Part shown: positions 46,807 through 58,831 of the stretch, piece after piece
How positions within the stretch are numbered: the first letter of the stretch is position 1
How the letters are laid out: every line of letters starts with the position of its first letter
Source of the DNA: Sipunculus nudus
Lineage: Eukaryota > Annelida > Sipuncula > Golfingiida > Sipunculidae
Assembly (NCBI GenBank): GCA_026874595.1
Contig: CM049320.1
Location: 36,430,214 to 36,494,213 of the forward strand
Length of the DNA: 64,000 nucleotides
Direction: 5' to 3'
The notes under the pieces: model-generated
What the model was told of the DNA's origin: nothing
The model's database searches: none
What the model saw: the letters and a program-made list of their open reading frames with translations, nothing else
Translations under genes and position numbers: made by a program

Positions 46807-46926
46807 TATAAATTTGCAAAACAATAAATATCTGAAAATATAACTTGAGTAGCTGATAAACCCGGTTACCGGGATTTTTATCGGGCTTGGGGGGGATATA
46901 TTAAATGAGAAGAGGAATTTTGGCTC
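46514..46926. repeat. Tandem duplication (207 bp) containing (CA)n(TA)n
   Basis: CAACACGTTCTGA occurs at 46514 and 46721. Each copy has a (CA)n then (TA)n tract, then CTGATAAACCCGGTTACCGG and a G-run. The copies differ by few substitutions and by microsatellite lengths. Open frames across the CA runs are artefacts. Confidence 0.9.
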
Positions 46927-47310
46927 ACCGCGGACCCCCCCCCCCCAGCCCTTTCAGACGCCGCAACCTTTTAAAGAATTTCAGACCAATTTGTGCGACC
47001 TGGACCCCCTCCTCCCTTTACAAGACCTTGGGACCTTTTATAATACTCTTGTATTGAAACCGCTCCCCCAACCATTAACGTAATCATGAGTCACATGTTT
47101 TTCACATTTACTGACCATGCAAGCGGCCCAGTGACTGTGTCAAATGTCAGGCTAAACATAAATCGCACCTCCCATCCCAATTGAGACAAAACACAAACAC
47201 ATATGGTAAATGTAAGTGGTATATAATTTGCTGACAATCTATTTAATGCGCCGGAATTACAAGTTCATTACAGCCTAATTCTGTTTCAAAATGGAGCGGC
47301 GCCATGCTAG
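46927..47310. other. Spacer with dispersed repeat fragments
   Basis: GAGTCACATGTTTTTCACATTTACTGA-type text (47088-47150) recurs at 56216-56290. GCACCTCCCATCCC to GCGCC(G/A)GAATTAC (47165-47262) recurs at 50888-50983. These are pieces of a further repeat without visible ends. Confidence 0.6.
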
Positions 47311-49850
47311 ACAAGTGACCCGTAGGTCATGACGCTCAGCCGACTGACATGTTGACAATATGTCCTTGCACAGGCAACCAATTAAGAAAATGTAGGTGGC
47401 ATCATCATTCATGCATATTAGCTTAAGTTCATCAAGACACATAAGCACACCAAATTTGATGACAATCCAACCAGCCTTTCCTGAGGAATCTGGCAATTTG
47501 TGTGTATTTTGCATTATTTCTGGGGAGTTCAAACATACCCTAAAACTCTGAGAATATAGGTCACCGTGACCTAATTTCTGGTTTCTGGGATGAACTTTTG
47601 AGGAACTCTCAGGATATCAAGTAAGAAAATTCTGGGTCAAATGGTTATAATTTGTTCCCTACTTTGGTATCGAATTTTCAATTATTCTGGGGGGGGGGGG
47701 GGGGGGCATATAAGCCACATAGCTCAGAGAATACGGGTAACATAGACCTTATTTCACACTTCCAAGGAAACTTCTAGTGGACCTCCATGGGTTTTAGGTT
47801 AGAAGTTTCTAGATCCAATGGTTATGATTTGTGCCCTGCAACGATATCAAATTTTCAATTATGCAGAAGGGTGCATGGAAGCCCCATAGCTCAGAGAATA
47901 TGGGTAACTGCAGAGATCTAATTTTAGGTTTCCAAGGATATTTTTCACGGACCTCCCTGGATGTCAAGTTAGAAGATTCAAGGACCAACGGTAACTTTAA
48001 AGGTCTCAAAAATAGAGAAAAAAATGTGTTAAAATTAAAAAAAAAATCCAGGTGGCGCCATCAGTCTGCAGGAACTGACGAAACACTCCTTGAACAATAT
48101 GCATGCAAAGAATCATGGTGATCAATGCATTGATTGTTCAGATACTGGACCTTTTGTATCAAACTTTTAATTGTTCTAGGGGTTCTGAGCCCCATAGCAC
48201 AGAGAATATGGGTAACAGAGACCTAATTTCAGGTGTATGAAGAGAACATTTGAGGAACCCTCAGGAGGTCAAGTTAGAAGATTGTAGGTCAAAAGATTAT
48301 GATTTGTGCTTTGCTTTGGTATCAAATTTTCAATGAATCTGTCGGGTATTTATAAACCCCATATCTCAAAGAAAATGGGAAACAGAGACCTTTTTTTCAG
48401 GTTTTTAAGGAGATTTCTCATAGACCTCCCTGGATGTCAAGTTAGACGATTCCGGGTCCAGTGATTAAGATTTGTCCCCTCTTAATCGATGACTGAACCT
48501 GTAAAGGTCTCAAAAATAGAGAAAAATAATTGCTTAAAATTCTTAAAAAATACAGGTGGCGCGACCAGTCTGCAAGACCTGATGAAACACTCCATGATGA
48601 ATATGCATACAAAGAATCATGGTGGTCAATGCATTAGTTGTTCAGATACTGGAGCTTTTGTATGAATTTTTTATTATTCGGGGGCAGGGTACTTGAGCCC
48701 CATATCTCGGAGAATATTGGTAACAAAGATCAAATTAAAGGTTTCTAGGGAAATTATTCATGGACCTCTCTGAATATCAAGTTAGAAGATTTCAGGTCTC
48801 AAAAATAGAAAAAAATGTGTTAAAATTAAAAAAAAAAATCCAGGTGGCGTCATCAGTCTGCAGGAACTGATAAAACACTCCTTGATCAATATGCATGCAA
48901 AGAATCATGGTGATCAATGCATTAGTTGTTCAGATTCTGGGGTGTACTTCTGAGCCAAATAGCTCGGAGGATATGGATAACAGAGACCTAATTTCATGTT
49001 TTCATGGAGATTTTTACGGACCTCCAGGGATGTCAAGAATGAAGATTCTAGGTGAAGTCATTACGATTTGTGCCCTATTAACAGATGACAGCAACTTTTC
49101 AGGTCCCAAAAATAGAGAAAAAATTGTTAAAAATTTAAAAAAATACAGGTGGCGCCACCAGTCAGCAAAAACTGATGAAACACTCCATGATCAATATCAA
49201 TCTAAATAATCATAGGGATCAATGCATTAGTTGTTCAGATACTTGAACTTTTGTATCAAATTTTCCATTATTCTGGGGGGGGGGGGGGGTACTTCGAAGC
49301 CCCATAGCTCAGAGGTTATGGGTAACAGAGAACTTATCTCAGGTTTACAAGGAGAATTTTCATGGGCCTCCCTGCATGTCAATATAGAAGATCTTAGGTC
49401 CAGTCATTACGATTTGTGCCCTGTTAACAGATGACCGCATCTTTTAAGGTCTCAAAAACAGTGAAAAAATTCGTTAAAAATTGGACAAAATACCGGTGGG
49501 GCCACCAGTCTGCAGAAACTGATGAAACACTCCATGGTCAATATCCATGCAAAGAATTACGGGGATCAATGCATTAGTTGTTTAGATAATTAAGCTTTTG
49601 TACCAAATTTTCCATTATTCTGGGGGTTACTTCGGAGCCCCATAGCTCGACGAATATGGGTAAAGAGACCTAATTTCAGGTTTCCAAGGAGATCTTTCAT
49701 GGACCTCTCGGGATGTCAAGAAGATTCTAGGTCCAGCGGTTACGATTTGTGCCTGGTTAACGGACGAACAGACGGACGGATGGACGGACGGACAACGGCC
49801 AAAAAGTGATTGCTAAAGCTCAGATTACCTACAGTCAGCTGAGCTAATAA
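47311..49850. mobile_element. F1 element, complete, 2.54 kb, multi-unit array
   Basis: Left end ACAAGTGACCCGTAGGTCA and GCTCAGCCGA; right end AGCTCAGATTAC...GTCAGCTGAGCT after a long (GGAC)n tract (49761-49797). Inside are about six units of ~300-480 bp, marked by GCATTAGTTGTTCAGAT (48127 altered, 48633, 48921, 49226, 49572) and by GGTGGCGCCA near 48051 and 49149. A G-run follows TTATTCTG in several units (47689-47706, 49276-49290). No ORF of substance. Confidence 0.82.
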
Positions 49851-50887
49851 AACAATAAAACCATAGCAAAACAATGAGTCCATCTGACGAGTAGAACCGC
49901 CGCGAGGCATAAATGTGCCCATATCACATCTAACAGAAAAGTGTTCTTGACACGTGCATGAAACGAACGTGATGGGCGTGATGGTCCTTTTAAAAACGGT
50001 CCATTTTGTGCGTGAACAGCTCAGGCCTGCACGGGCGGACAAAGAATAAAACGCGCAGTCCAGTGTTTGTGTGATGGTAGCAATTAGACAAACACCGGCT
50101 TATTTTCACGTTAATGTATTTACTCCCTCATGATAATCAGCGATGGTGTGTCAGGAACTCGGGCTTTCCTCGGTTGTTACCAAATGCGTGTGTTTGATTG
50201 GAACACCGAGGCAAAGTCCGGCTTTCTTTAACAAATATGTCAAATCAACTGTTTCTGGACGCACATCGTGCCCGCCTGTTCCTGATGCTGCCGGAGTTCC
50301 TGTGGCCAAAGTAGACGAGCATCTGTGATGTAGGTTCCGATCTAAGGGTTCATGAGTGAATTTGCAAGATAAATACATGTACAATTTACAACGGCTCAAA
50401 ACGTGAAAGTGTAAGACATCAGGCCTACTACCCGTCAGCTATCAGTATTTGGACTGGCCCATTAATAGGCCACCCCTATTGTAAAGTAGGCTGTCCTACA
50501 GCCGGGAATGTTCAGGCCTCACCACTCTTCTGCGTGCACTTGAATTATGCAGACGTGGGCCAGGCCCACGTCTGGTCAGCACTAGGTTTAGTCATTTAGA
50601 TGTGTTAAGGGGCTAAAGGATAATCGACATAAGGCGAAGTTCAGTAGCCTGCCGCGACCCTTATAGCTCCCTGTTTATCACCTGTCACTATCATATTGGC
50701 AGTATAATATAATATAAAGGACAGATATTTCGGCAACTTGGTAATTTAAACCTAAAATTCTGTGTTGTTTTCTATTATCTGTGGGAAAAATCCTACAGAA
50801 GCATATATATTTGAGTACAAAAAATCAAGTCTTGCCCAATTATATATACACAAGTAGTGCAAAAAAAAACTAATATTAAATAAAATT
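49851..50887. other. Unique, GC-richer stretch
   Basis: Higher GC than the surroundings, with CpGs near 49900-50040 and 50140-50330. Open frames of 60-100 residues on both strands show no motif. It might hold a promoter or non-coding exon, but nothing decides this. Confidence 0.35.
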
Positions 50888-50983
50888 GCACCTCTAATCC
50901 CAGTTGAGACAAAAACACAAACACATACGGCAAATGTAAGTGGTATATAATTTGGTGACAATCTATTTAATGCGCCAGAATTA
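50888..50983. repeat. Dispersed repeat, truncated by the 181-bp array
   Basis: It matches 47165-47262 up to GAATTAC. The match stops exactly where the tandem array begins, so the array was inserted at this point or replaced the rest. Confidence 0.65.
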
Positions 50984-52066
50984 CTCGATCTGTAACGGGT
51001 CATTATCAAGCAAAATACCAAAAATCATGCAGTGTATGCAAGCATTGTGAAAAAAAGTCCATACATTTGCATTTTCCATAAAAATTTCTGTCTTTCAAGA
51101 AATTTTCTATGCTTAGGAGCCGTAAAACAATCAAAAGTAGGTCAACCGGGACGAAATGCGAACTCAATCTGTAACTGTCATTATCTGCCCACACATAAAA
51201 AATCAGGGTGGGATCTGCAGGCAATGAGGAAAAAAGTCAGTACATATGCATTTGTTATGAAAAATTTCTATTTTTCATGAAAATTTTCATGTTCAGGAGC
51301 AGTCAAATGGTCAAAAGTAGGTCAACTGGGACAAAACAAGAACTCGATCTGTAACTGGTCATTATCTGCCCACACACCAAAAACCAGGCCCGTATCTGCA
51401 GGCTCTGTGAAAAAAAGTCCATACATGTGCACTTTTTTTTGAAATTTTCTATGTTAGAGCACCGTCAAACGGTCAAAAGTAGGTCAACTGGGACAAAACG
51501 TGAACTCGATCTGTAACTGGTCATTATCTGCCCACACACCAAAAATCAGGCCAATATCTGCAGGTATTGCGAAGAAAAGTCTGTACAAGTGTATTTGTCA
51601 TGAAAATTTATATTTTACATGAAATTTTCTATGTTCATGAGCCGTAAAACAGTCAAAAGTGGGTCAACTGGGACGAAACGCGAACCCGATCTGTAACTGG
51701 TCAATATCTGCCCACACACCAAAAATCAGGCCAATATCTGCAGGCATTGCGAAAAAAAAATCCGTACATGTGTATTTGTCATGAAATTTCATATTTTTCA
51801 TGAATTTTTCTAAGTTTAGGAGGCGTAAAACGGTCAAAAGTAAGTCAACCGGGACGAAACGCGAACTCGATCTGTAACTGGTCCATATCTGCCCACACAC
51901 CAAAAATCAGGCCAATATCTGCAAGGATTGCGAAAAAAGTCCGTACAACTGTTTGATTTCGGAATGACGGAATGACGGAAGGACGGAATGACGGAAGGTC
52001 GGAAGGACAGAAGGACGGACATGGGTAAAACTATATGCCCCGGCCACTTTGTGGCGGGGGCATAAA
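50984..52066 (+). mobile_element. F4: six-unit 181-bp array ending in a strong hairpin
   Basis: The landmark TCGATCTGTAAC (with variants) occurs near 50984, 51167, 51347, 51507, 51688 and 51869, giving units of ~181 bp (one ~160). After the last unit come (GGAAT/GACGGAA)n at 51959-52020 and the hairpin TATGCCCCGGCCAC / GTGGCGGGGGCATA with a TTT loop (52034-52064) plus A-run. ACGG-type tract then hairpin then A-run is the same right-end design as F1 and F2. No left cap is seen. Confidence 0.78.
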
Positions 52067-52384
52067 AATCAAGGAAATCCATGCAAGAATTATTGAGAAA
52101 CAGGTGCTTCTGTATGAAATTTTATTCAATACAAGCCAACTGTACTGCACTTTCATATATGATGATAATATTTATTAAGAAATATTTGACCCAATCCTTT
52201 GCAAGATTACATTAATATTCGTCCGACTGCCTTCACTTTAACAGTTCTTGAGATAATATGATCAAAAGGAATTTAAAGATGGTTGCCTGGTGGCCATTTT
52301 GGACTTCTGACAGGTCTGAAATTAGACAACAACCATTCTCTAAATTGGACCAAAAATTGAAGGAAAATTACTGAAACTGCACTG
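52067..52384. repeat. Degraded unit-like sequence
   Basis: Text such as TCTTGAGATAATATGATCAAA and CATTTTGGACTTCTGACA recurs near 55390-55460 (TTTCTGACAAGTCTGACA). So this is an old repeat flanking the 52.4-55.4 kb element on both sides. No coding. Confidence 0.45.
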
Positions 52385-55300
52385 AACAAGTGACCCATGG
52401 GTCATGACGCTCAGCTGACTGGGAAGAGATTCGCAAAAGGAAATTTTATCATCAGAATGGTAGTATATACCCATTCAACTGAAGCATCAAACAGATTAAC
52501 CAACAGGCCAAGATTTAGTCTGTATTTATATATCTCAAAAATAGAGAAAAAATGTGTAAACTTTAAAAACCAGAATACGGGTAACTGACAAGTGACTACG
52601 TGTATCCGCCAAAATCAAAGTGGAACGGGTGAAGTGAGGCATGGATTGAGTGGCAAGGGAAAAATAGAGTGAGGTATGTTGCATATTAGCATGGATGTCT
52701 GCAGCCTAAATGTGTATGTAGGTTGTGCCACCTACCACAAATCCAGAAAGCTGTCCAAGTTGTATGCATATGCAAAATTTTAGACAGAAATGTCAAACCA
52801 CTACATGTATATGAGTGATTTTAGCCCACGGCAGACAAACAGACAGACACTGTGCAAAAATGGTTGCAGGTGACCCCTCCAGTTTTGTGTATGATAAAGA
52901 CCTATGTGAGATCTAAACACATGCACAATGTTGGCCCAATCAGTCAAATGGTTCCTAAGATATGAGCTTGGATGTGTGCAGCGTTAACTAGAATGTAGGT
53001 GGCGCCACCTGTCATAAAATCAAGAAAGCTGTCCAGGATGTATAAACCTGCAAAATTTTAGGCAGTTATGTCGAACCACTACAGCGAAATGAGTGATTTT
53101 AGGCCACGGCAGACTAACAGACAGACGCTGTGCAAAATGTGCAAAAATGGTTGCAGGTGGCCCCTCCAGTTTTGTGTATGATAAAGACCTGTGTGAGATC
53201 TATACACATGCAAAATTTTGGCCCAATCGGTCAAACGGTTCCCCAGATATGAGCTTGGATGTCATCAGCCTGAACGTGAATGTAGGTGGCGCCCCCTGTC
53301 ATAAAATCAAGAAAGCTATCCAGGATGTATATGCATGACGAATTTCAGGTGACTTAGTCAATTCACTGCAGAGATATTAGTGATTTTAACCCAAGGCAGA
53401 TGAACAGATGGACACTGTGCAAACATGGTTACAGGTGGCGCCACCATTTTTTGTGTATGTTATAGAGCTATCAAAGGGCTACATTTTTATCAATTTTATT
53501 TCCTGATCGGTCAAACGGTTCCCGAGATATGAGCTTGGATGTCATCAGCGTGAAAGTGAATGTAGATGGCGCAACCTGTCATAAAATCAAGAAAGCTATC
53601 CAGGATGTATATGCATGCCGAATTTCAGGTGAATTAGTCAATTCACTGCAGAGATATTAGTGATTTTAACCCAAGGCAGATGAACAGATGGACACTGTGC
53701 AAACATGGTTACAGCAGGCGCCACCATTTTTTTGTGTATGTTATAAAGCAATCCAAGGGCTACATTTGTATAATTTTTATTTCCTGATCGGTCAAACGGT
53801 TCTTGAGATATGAGGGTTTATTTGTGGAAACAGACCCACAAATGGACGCTGGATAGAGAGGAAAGGTCAGAGGTCAACGCAAATTGGTTAGGCACCAGTT
53901 CACATGTGAGCCGATAATTGGTGCAAGTTTCGGAAAAATCGGTCCATTAGTCTCAGAGGAGCTCTCTGGAAACAAACGCGGCAGCGGCGGAGGAACCCGG
54001 TCAAAAACTTCGTTTTGGCGGATCCAAAAGACAGGTGGCTCCACCAGTCTGCAGAAACCAATAAAAACACTTAATGGTCAATATCCATGCAAAGAATCAT
54101 GGTGATCTCTGCATTAGTTCTTCAGATACTTCAGCTTTTGTATCAAATTGTCCATTATTCTGGGGGATACTTCGGAGTCCTATAGCTTGAAGGATATGGG
54201 TATGGAGACCTAATTTCAAGTTTCCACAGGCACTTTTCATGGGCCTCCTTGCATGACAAGAATGAAGATTCTAGGTCCAGTTGTTGCAATTTGTACCCTG
54301 TTGACAGATAACCACATCTTTAAAGGTCTCAAAAAAAGAGTAAAAAATTCGTAAAAATTTGAAAAAAATAGAGGTGGCGCACCCAGTCTGCAGAAACTGA
54401 TGGATCAATATGTATGCCGAAAATCATGACCATCAGTGTTGTAGTTATTGAGATACTGCAGTTTTTGTATCAAATTTTCCATTATTCTGGGGGGTATTTT
54501 GGAGCCATACAGCTTAAAGAATATGGGTAACAGAGACCTAATTTCAGGTTTCCATGGAAACTTTTCATGGGTCTCCCTGTGTGTCAAGAATGAAGATTCT
54601 AGGTCCAGTTTTTATGATTTGTGCCCTGTTAACAGATGTTCATATCTTTAAAGGTCTCAAAAATAGAGAAACATTTCGTAAAAAAACCCGAACAAATACA
54701 GGGGTGCCACCAGTCTGCAGAAACTCATGAAACACTCCATGATCAATATCCATGCAAAAAATTATGGTTATCTCTGCATTAGTTGTTCAGATACTTCAGC
54801 TTTTGTATCAAATTTTCCATTATTCTGAGCTGTAATTTGGAGTGCCATAGCTCAAAGGATATGGGTAACAGAGGCCTAATTTCTGGTTTCCAAGGAGATT
54901 TTTCATGGACCTCTCAGTGTGTCAAGAATTAAGATTCTAGGTCCAGTCTTTACGATTTGTGCCATGTTAACAGATGTTCACAATTTTAAAGTCTCAAAAA
55001 TAGAGAAAAAAATTCGTAAAAAATCGAACAATATAGTTGGCGCCACCAGTCTGCAGGAAGTGATGTATCATCTCATGATCAATATGTATGCCAAAAATCA
55101 TGACCATCAGTCAAGTAATTAATGAGATATTGAAGTTTTTGTATGAAATTTTTATTTTTCTGGGGGGTATTTTGGGGCCCCATAGCTGGAAGGATATGGG
55201 TAACAGAGACCTAATTTCTGGTTTCCAAGAAGATTTTTTTACGGACCTCTCAGAATCCAAAGTTACAAGGTTCTAGGTCCAGCGGTTACGATTTGTGCCT

Positions 55301-55389
55301 GGTTAACGGACGGACAGACGGACAGACGGACGGACGACGGACAAAGAGTGATCGCTATAGCTCAGATGACATCAGTCAGCTGAGCTAAA
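52385..55389. mobile_element. F1 element, complete, 3.0 kb, two unit types
   Basis: Left end ACAAGTGACCCATGGGTCATGACGCTCAGCTGA; this palindrome is perfect (TGACCCATGGGTCA). The first half has four ~285-bp units (landmark ACTGTGCAAA near 52848, 53120, 53414, 53694), most with GGTGGCGCC. The second half has four F1 units (54020-55290). A long (GGAC)n tract (55305-55338) precedes the right hairpin AGCTCAGATGAC/GTCAGCTGAGCT. The largest intact copy here. Confidence 0.82.
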
Positions 55390-56817
55390 AAAAGGATTTC
55401 TAAGGTGGCTAACTGGCAGACATAATGGATTTCTGACAAGTCTGACATTTGATATCACACATCCTCCAATAAGAGACCAAACTTGGGGCAAATTCTCCAA
55501 ATGAGAATCGGTAGACGGGGAGACGTACAATTTGTAGGCGTCGGGTTAAAAGGCGTGTGCGTGCAGCGCAGAATTACCGTTGGCTGACACACGCTGTGTA
55601 ACGATGATACCTCAGTGGCTGATTGACTTTTCTGGACCTGTCATGGTCCAGTGGGTTCAACCTGGAGCCATCTAGCGATGGTTACATTTACTAGGTTCCC
55701 TGATCGGAAACTAATTTGCTTAAATCCGTCACTGATGTGACACCATTCTCCTCACGTGAGATCTCGTCTATGAAGGGGATAGATCTCTGCCAATCAATGT
55801 GCACAAGGCACTAAATCCAGTCGAACGCAAGCTATATCTCCCGCAATTAAAATGAGATTTATTAAGACAAATGGTAAATATAAAGGAAGCTTCGACAACA
55901 TCCATTCCAAATATAAGCAACAAACGGCATTTGTTCGTGAGACATATTTTTATATTGATAAATCTGCGGACCTGTTTGCGGTGTAATATCTGTGACGCGT
56001 TAATGTAAATATGAACAGAAACATGTGGACCTACTACCATTGACAGTTTACGTGATGCAACTGCAGCCGGAATTGTTACAGAAATAAATGCACGATGATA
56101 GTGCAGGGACATTTGTTATGGTCTTTTCAACATTATGTAAAAGGATTTCCTGCATGAATTGGGGGATTAACGATATTTGCATGCTGAAATAAGACACAAG
56201 TCCCAAGGGATCGAGAGTCACATGTTGTTTACATTTACCGATCACCAAAGTGAGGCGTTGACTGGGTCAAATGTCAGGTCAAACTTGTTTAAGTCCGCAT
56301 TAAATGGCATGGTCCTATCATTTGCTCAATAGACGTTTGACTCTGTACGGAGGTTGGTGTCACGCCTGCTTGTGTTGTGTAGATTTCAAAGCGAGCAAGG
56401 AGGCATGTCGGTCTTTGCCGAAGGGAGTTCGGCTGTTTTTGGTAGTAGCCTCTACGCAATTTTAAGACCACGCAAAATTCACTAAAAATGATGTGTACAT
56501 TTAAAGGTATTTATTCTCATATCGGCGAGGTCACTGTGAGAACAATGCCCTTTAAAATAAGGTATAACACAGTATTATAGACAACGCGATTTCAGACAAC
56601 ATTGAGGACAAAAGAGGACCAAATTCTCTTTATAAGTATTACATTAAGAATTTACAATTTTAAAATGCACCTTTATTTATCCATAATATGGCTCATATAT
56701 TATTAAATTATGCTTCCTGATAAGTTATATTTTGATTTGTTAAAATTATTCAAAGGGAAATTAATTTCTGTGAGCATGTTACATCACCACAACATGGCAT
56801 TAATGGATTACTCCATG
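55390..56817. other. Unique, GC-richer stretch
   Basis: Moderate CpG content. The fragment at 56216-56290 is shared with 47088-47150. Open frames on the minus strand (55768-56112, 56289-56471) have no motif. No splice-bounded exon was convincing. Confidence 0.35.
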
Positions 56818-57690
56818 AATTAGAACAGTCTTGTACAATGCAGTAGAAACAACTTTACAAAGAAGGCAATGCATTTCAAACAATAACAATTATTGCATTA
56901 CACTTCGTGGGGATGGCGGGGGGGGGGGATAACTGAGAATAACTGTACACCAGTGAATCCTGCTCCCCCAGTGGTGACCCATTACAGATCAGGTAAGCAG
57001 AGAGAGAGCTGTACTGAATTACCTCCACTGACGAAGGTGGGCTGCTTCACAATGCAAGTAAATACAATAAGAGCTTCCAAGATTTTAACACACTAAAGGC
57101 TTATGTGTAAATGTTGTGAAAATTAAATCAGCAGGACTTACGAAAAAAAACACCGTGGACAAAGGTGGGGAACTTAAATATTCTCAGTTCTAATTTTAAG
57201 GATACAATTGAATCTTATTAAATAAAGTTATATCCCAGACAAAACGTCTCTAGCTTCAATAATTCTCATGTTAAGTGAGCAAATATATTTCCTAATTTTT
57301 TTTTACAAAGTGCATTATGTTCGGGCCCAAAACTTAAAGATATTACAGAATACTGACCTGGGTTTCTGGTTTATACATAGGCAATACATAGACAGATAGG
57401 TATATTAAATATGATTAACAACAGATGAATGGTTTTTATATTAGGCAGTCTTGAAGTGTAACAATGGGTTTTTTAATAGAAAATTGAGTTTTTTGCTCAA
57501 TATCTCAAAGGAACGAAGTCGCAGTGACCCAATTTTTGGTATAGCAGGAAATTTAGGGGACATCTAACTGTTTGCCGAATTTCGGATTCGTACGTCAAGC
57601 GGTTTCAAAACGTGCCGGTTTAACGGACGAATGGACAGAAAGACGGACAACCGACGGACAAAGGACCATCGCTTTAACTCAGTAGAGGTA
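56818..57690. mobile_element. F3 element, single-unit copy, decayed right end
   Basis: AAACAATAACAATTATTGCAT and a G-run (56919-56928) match the start of the 6.3-kb copy. One F3 unit follows (landmark near 57165) and an ACGG-type tract (57625-57660). The right hairpin is lost: it reads TTTAACTCAGTAGAGG. Confidence 0.65.
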
Positions 57691-57713
57691 GCAAATGTAA
57701 GAGATTAAATTAC

Positions 57714-57743
57714 CTGATGAAGTCGGTCTGCCAAAATCGGTTG
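57714..57743 (-). CDS. Candidate 30-nt phase 1-1 microexon
   Basis: Minus strand: TCCTCTTTTCATTTTAG, an excellent acceptor, precedes 30 nt and GTAATT follows. Phase 1-1 reading gives nine residues, TDFGRPTSS, suiting a Ser/Thr-rich linker. It lies 160 bp from the hydrophobic exon, just outside an F3 copy. Microexons are easily mimicked by chance. Confidence 0.38.
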
Positions 57744-57904
57744 CTAAAATGAAAAGAGGAACGTTAGTACAGAGCATTTCGTGTAAAATAATTCCTTATT
57801 AAATAAATATATGGATTGATGTACCTCTCAATCTATCTATCTATCTATCTATCTAACTCAAATAATAAAATGTTGGGATATCTAAATACTTCGATATTAC
57901 TTAC

Positions 57905-57962
57905 ATGCCTTCCGAATACAAATTAGTATAAGTATGCCAAAGATGCCCAATGCTGCAATAAC
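57905..57962 (-). CDS. Candidate transmembrane exon
   Basis: Minus strand, ending at a strong GTAAGT. Translation: VIAALGIFGILILIC then IRKA, a hydrophobic run followed by basic residues, as at the inner face of a single-pass membrane protein. Two acceptors are possible: CATATAG giving 58 nt and phase 0 entry, or ATTGCAG giving 48 nt (57905-57952) and phase 1 entry, which matches the other exons. It exits in phase 1. Order on the strand (lectin exons, this exon, then polar exons) fits a membrane-anchored lectin receptor. Confidence 0.5.
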
Positions 57963-58831
57963 CTATATGTGTTTGGATGTAAAACATGGCCTAATACCAG
58001 TACTCTACACTTTTTACAAACATCGAGAAGAGTAATATATATTCCACACTATAATGTATAATCATGTATAGTGCTGCAAAATTATAATGAACATTATCCC
58101 AGAGTCCAGTGTCATGATGAACAATAAAAAATGTATATCCATTTTAATGCAACGTTTCCTAAACACACTAATATGATCTATTAAGCAGTTTAAAGGTGTA
58201 TGTTATAATTGTTGGATCAAATTTTATGTCCCACATCAGGAACCTTTGTTTCTGCATGTTTACAACTGTCTTATTTCACATGTAGCATGTCATTATATTT
58301 TACCATTCTCCAAGGAAAAATAAATGACATCACAGGCAAACTATTTTAGTTGTTCTACCCCTCCTGCTTAATCTTAAGTTGCAACCATCTTTCTTTTATG
58401 AAAGCTGAATTAAGCAGTTTAATAAGAAGAAATTTAAGTTGGCTTTACTCCTTCAATAGTAATCCACGTACCGGGTTTTTTTGTCCAAGTACTTGACGTC
58501 ACTTGACGATTTTCCCCATCTTTCTCTTTACCTTGAATTGGAAAATGTATATTATGATCTTTGTTGCACGACTGGGGTTTCATATAAAGAACAGGTCATT
58601 AATATTTCCAAGCACAAGTGCTTTTAACTTATTTTTTTATTCATAACTGAACACAAAGGCACAACCCCCAAATAATAACATATGTTGTGAATGTCTAATA
58701 ATATGATATATCACCTATATATCAAATTCTGTTTAGAATTTACTTTTGTTAGAATAAATGAATTTTGTCCTACAGTGCTGGTCATTCGAAGAGGATTTGG
58801 AAAGCTGTGTTAATGAGGACCTGTTTCTTTA
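57963..58831. other. Unique DNA
   Basis: AT-rich, no exon recognised. A (ATCT)n run at about 57829-57855 lies just below it. Confidence 0.4.
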
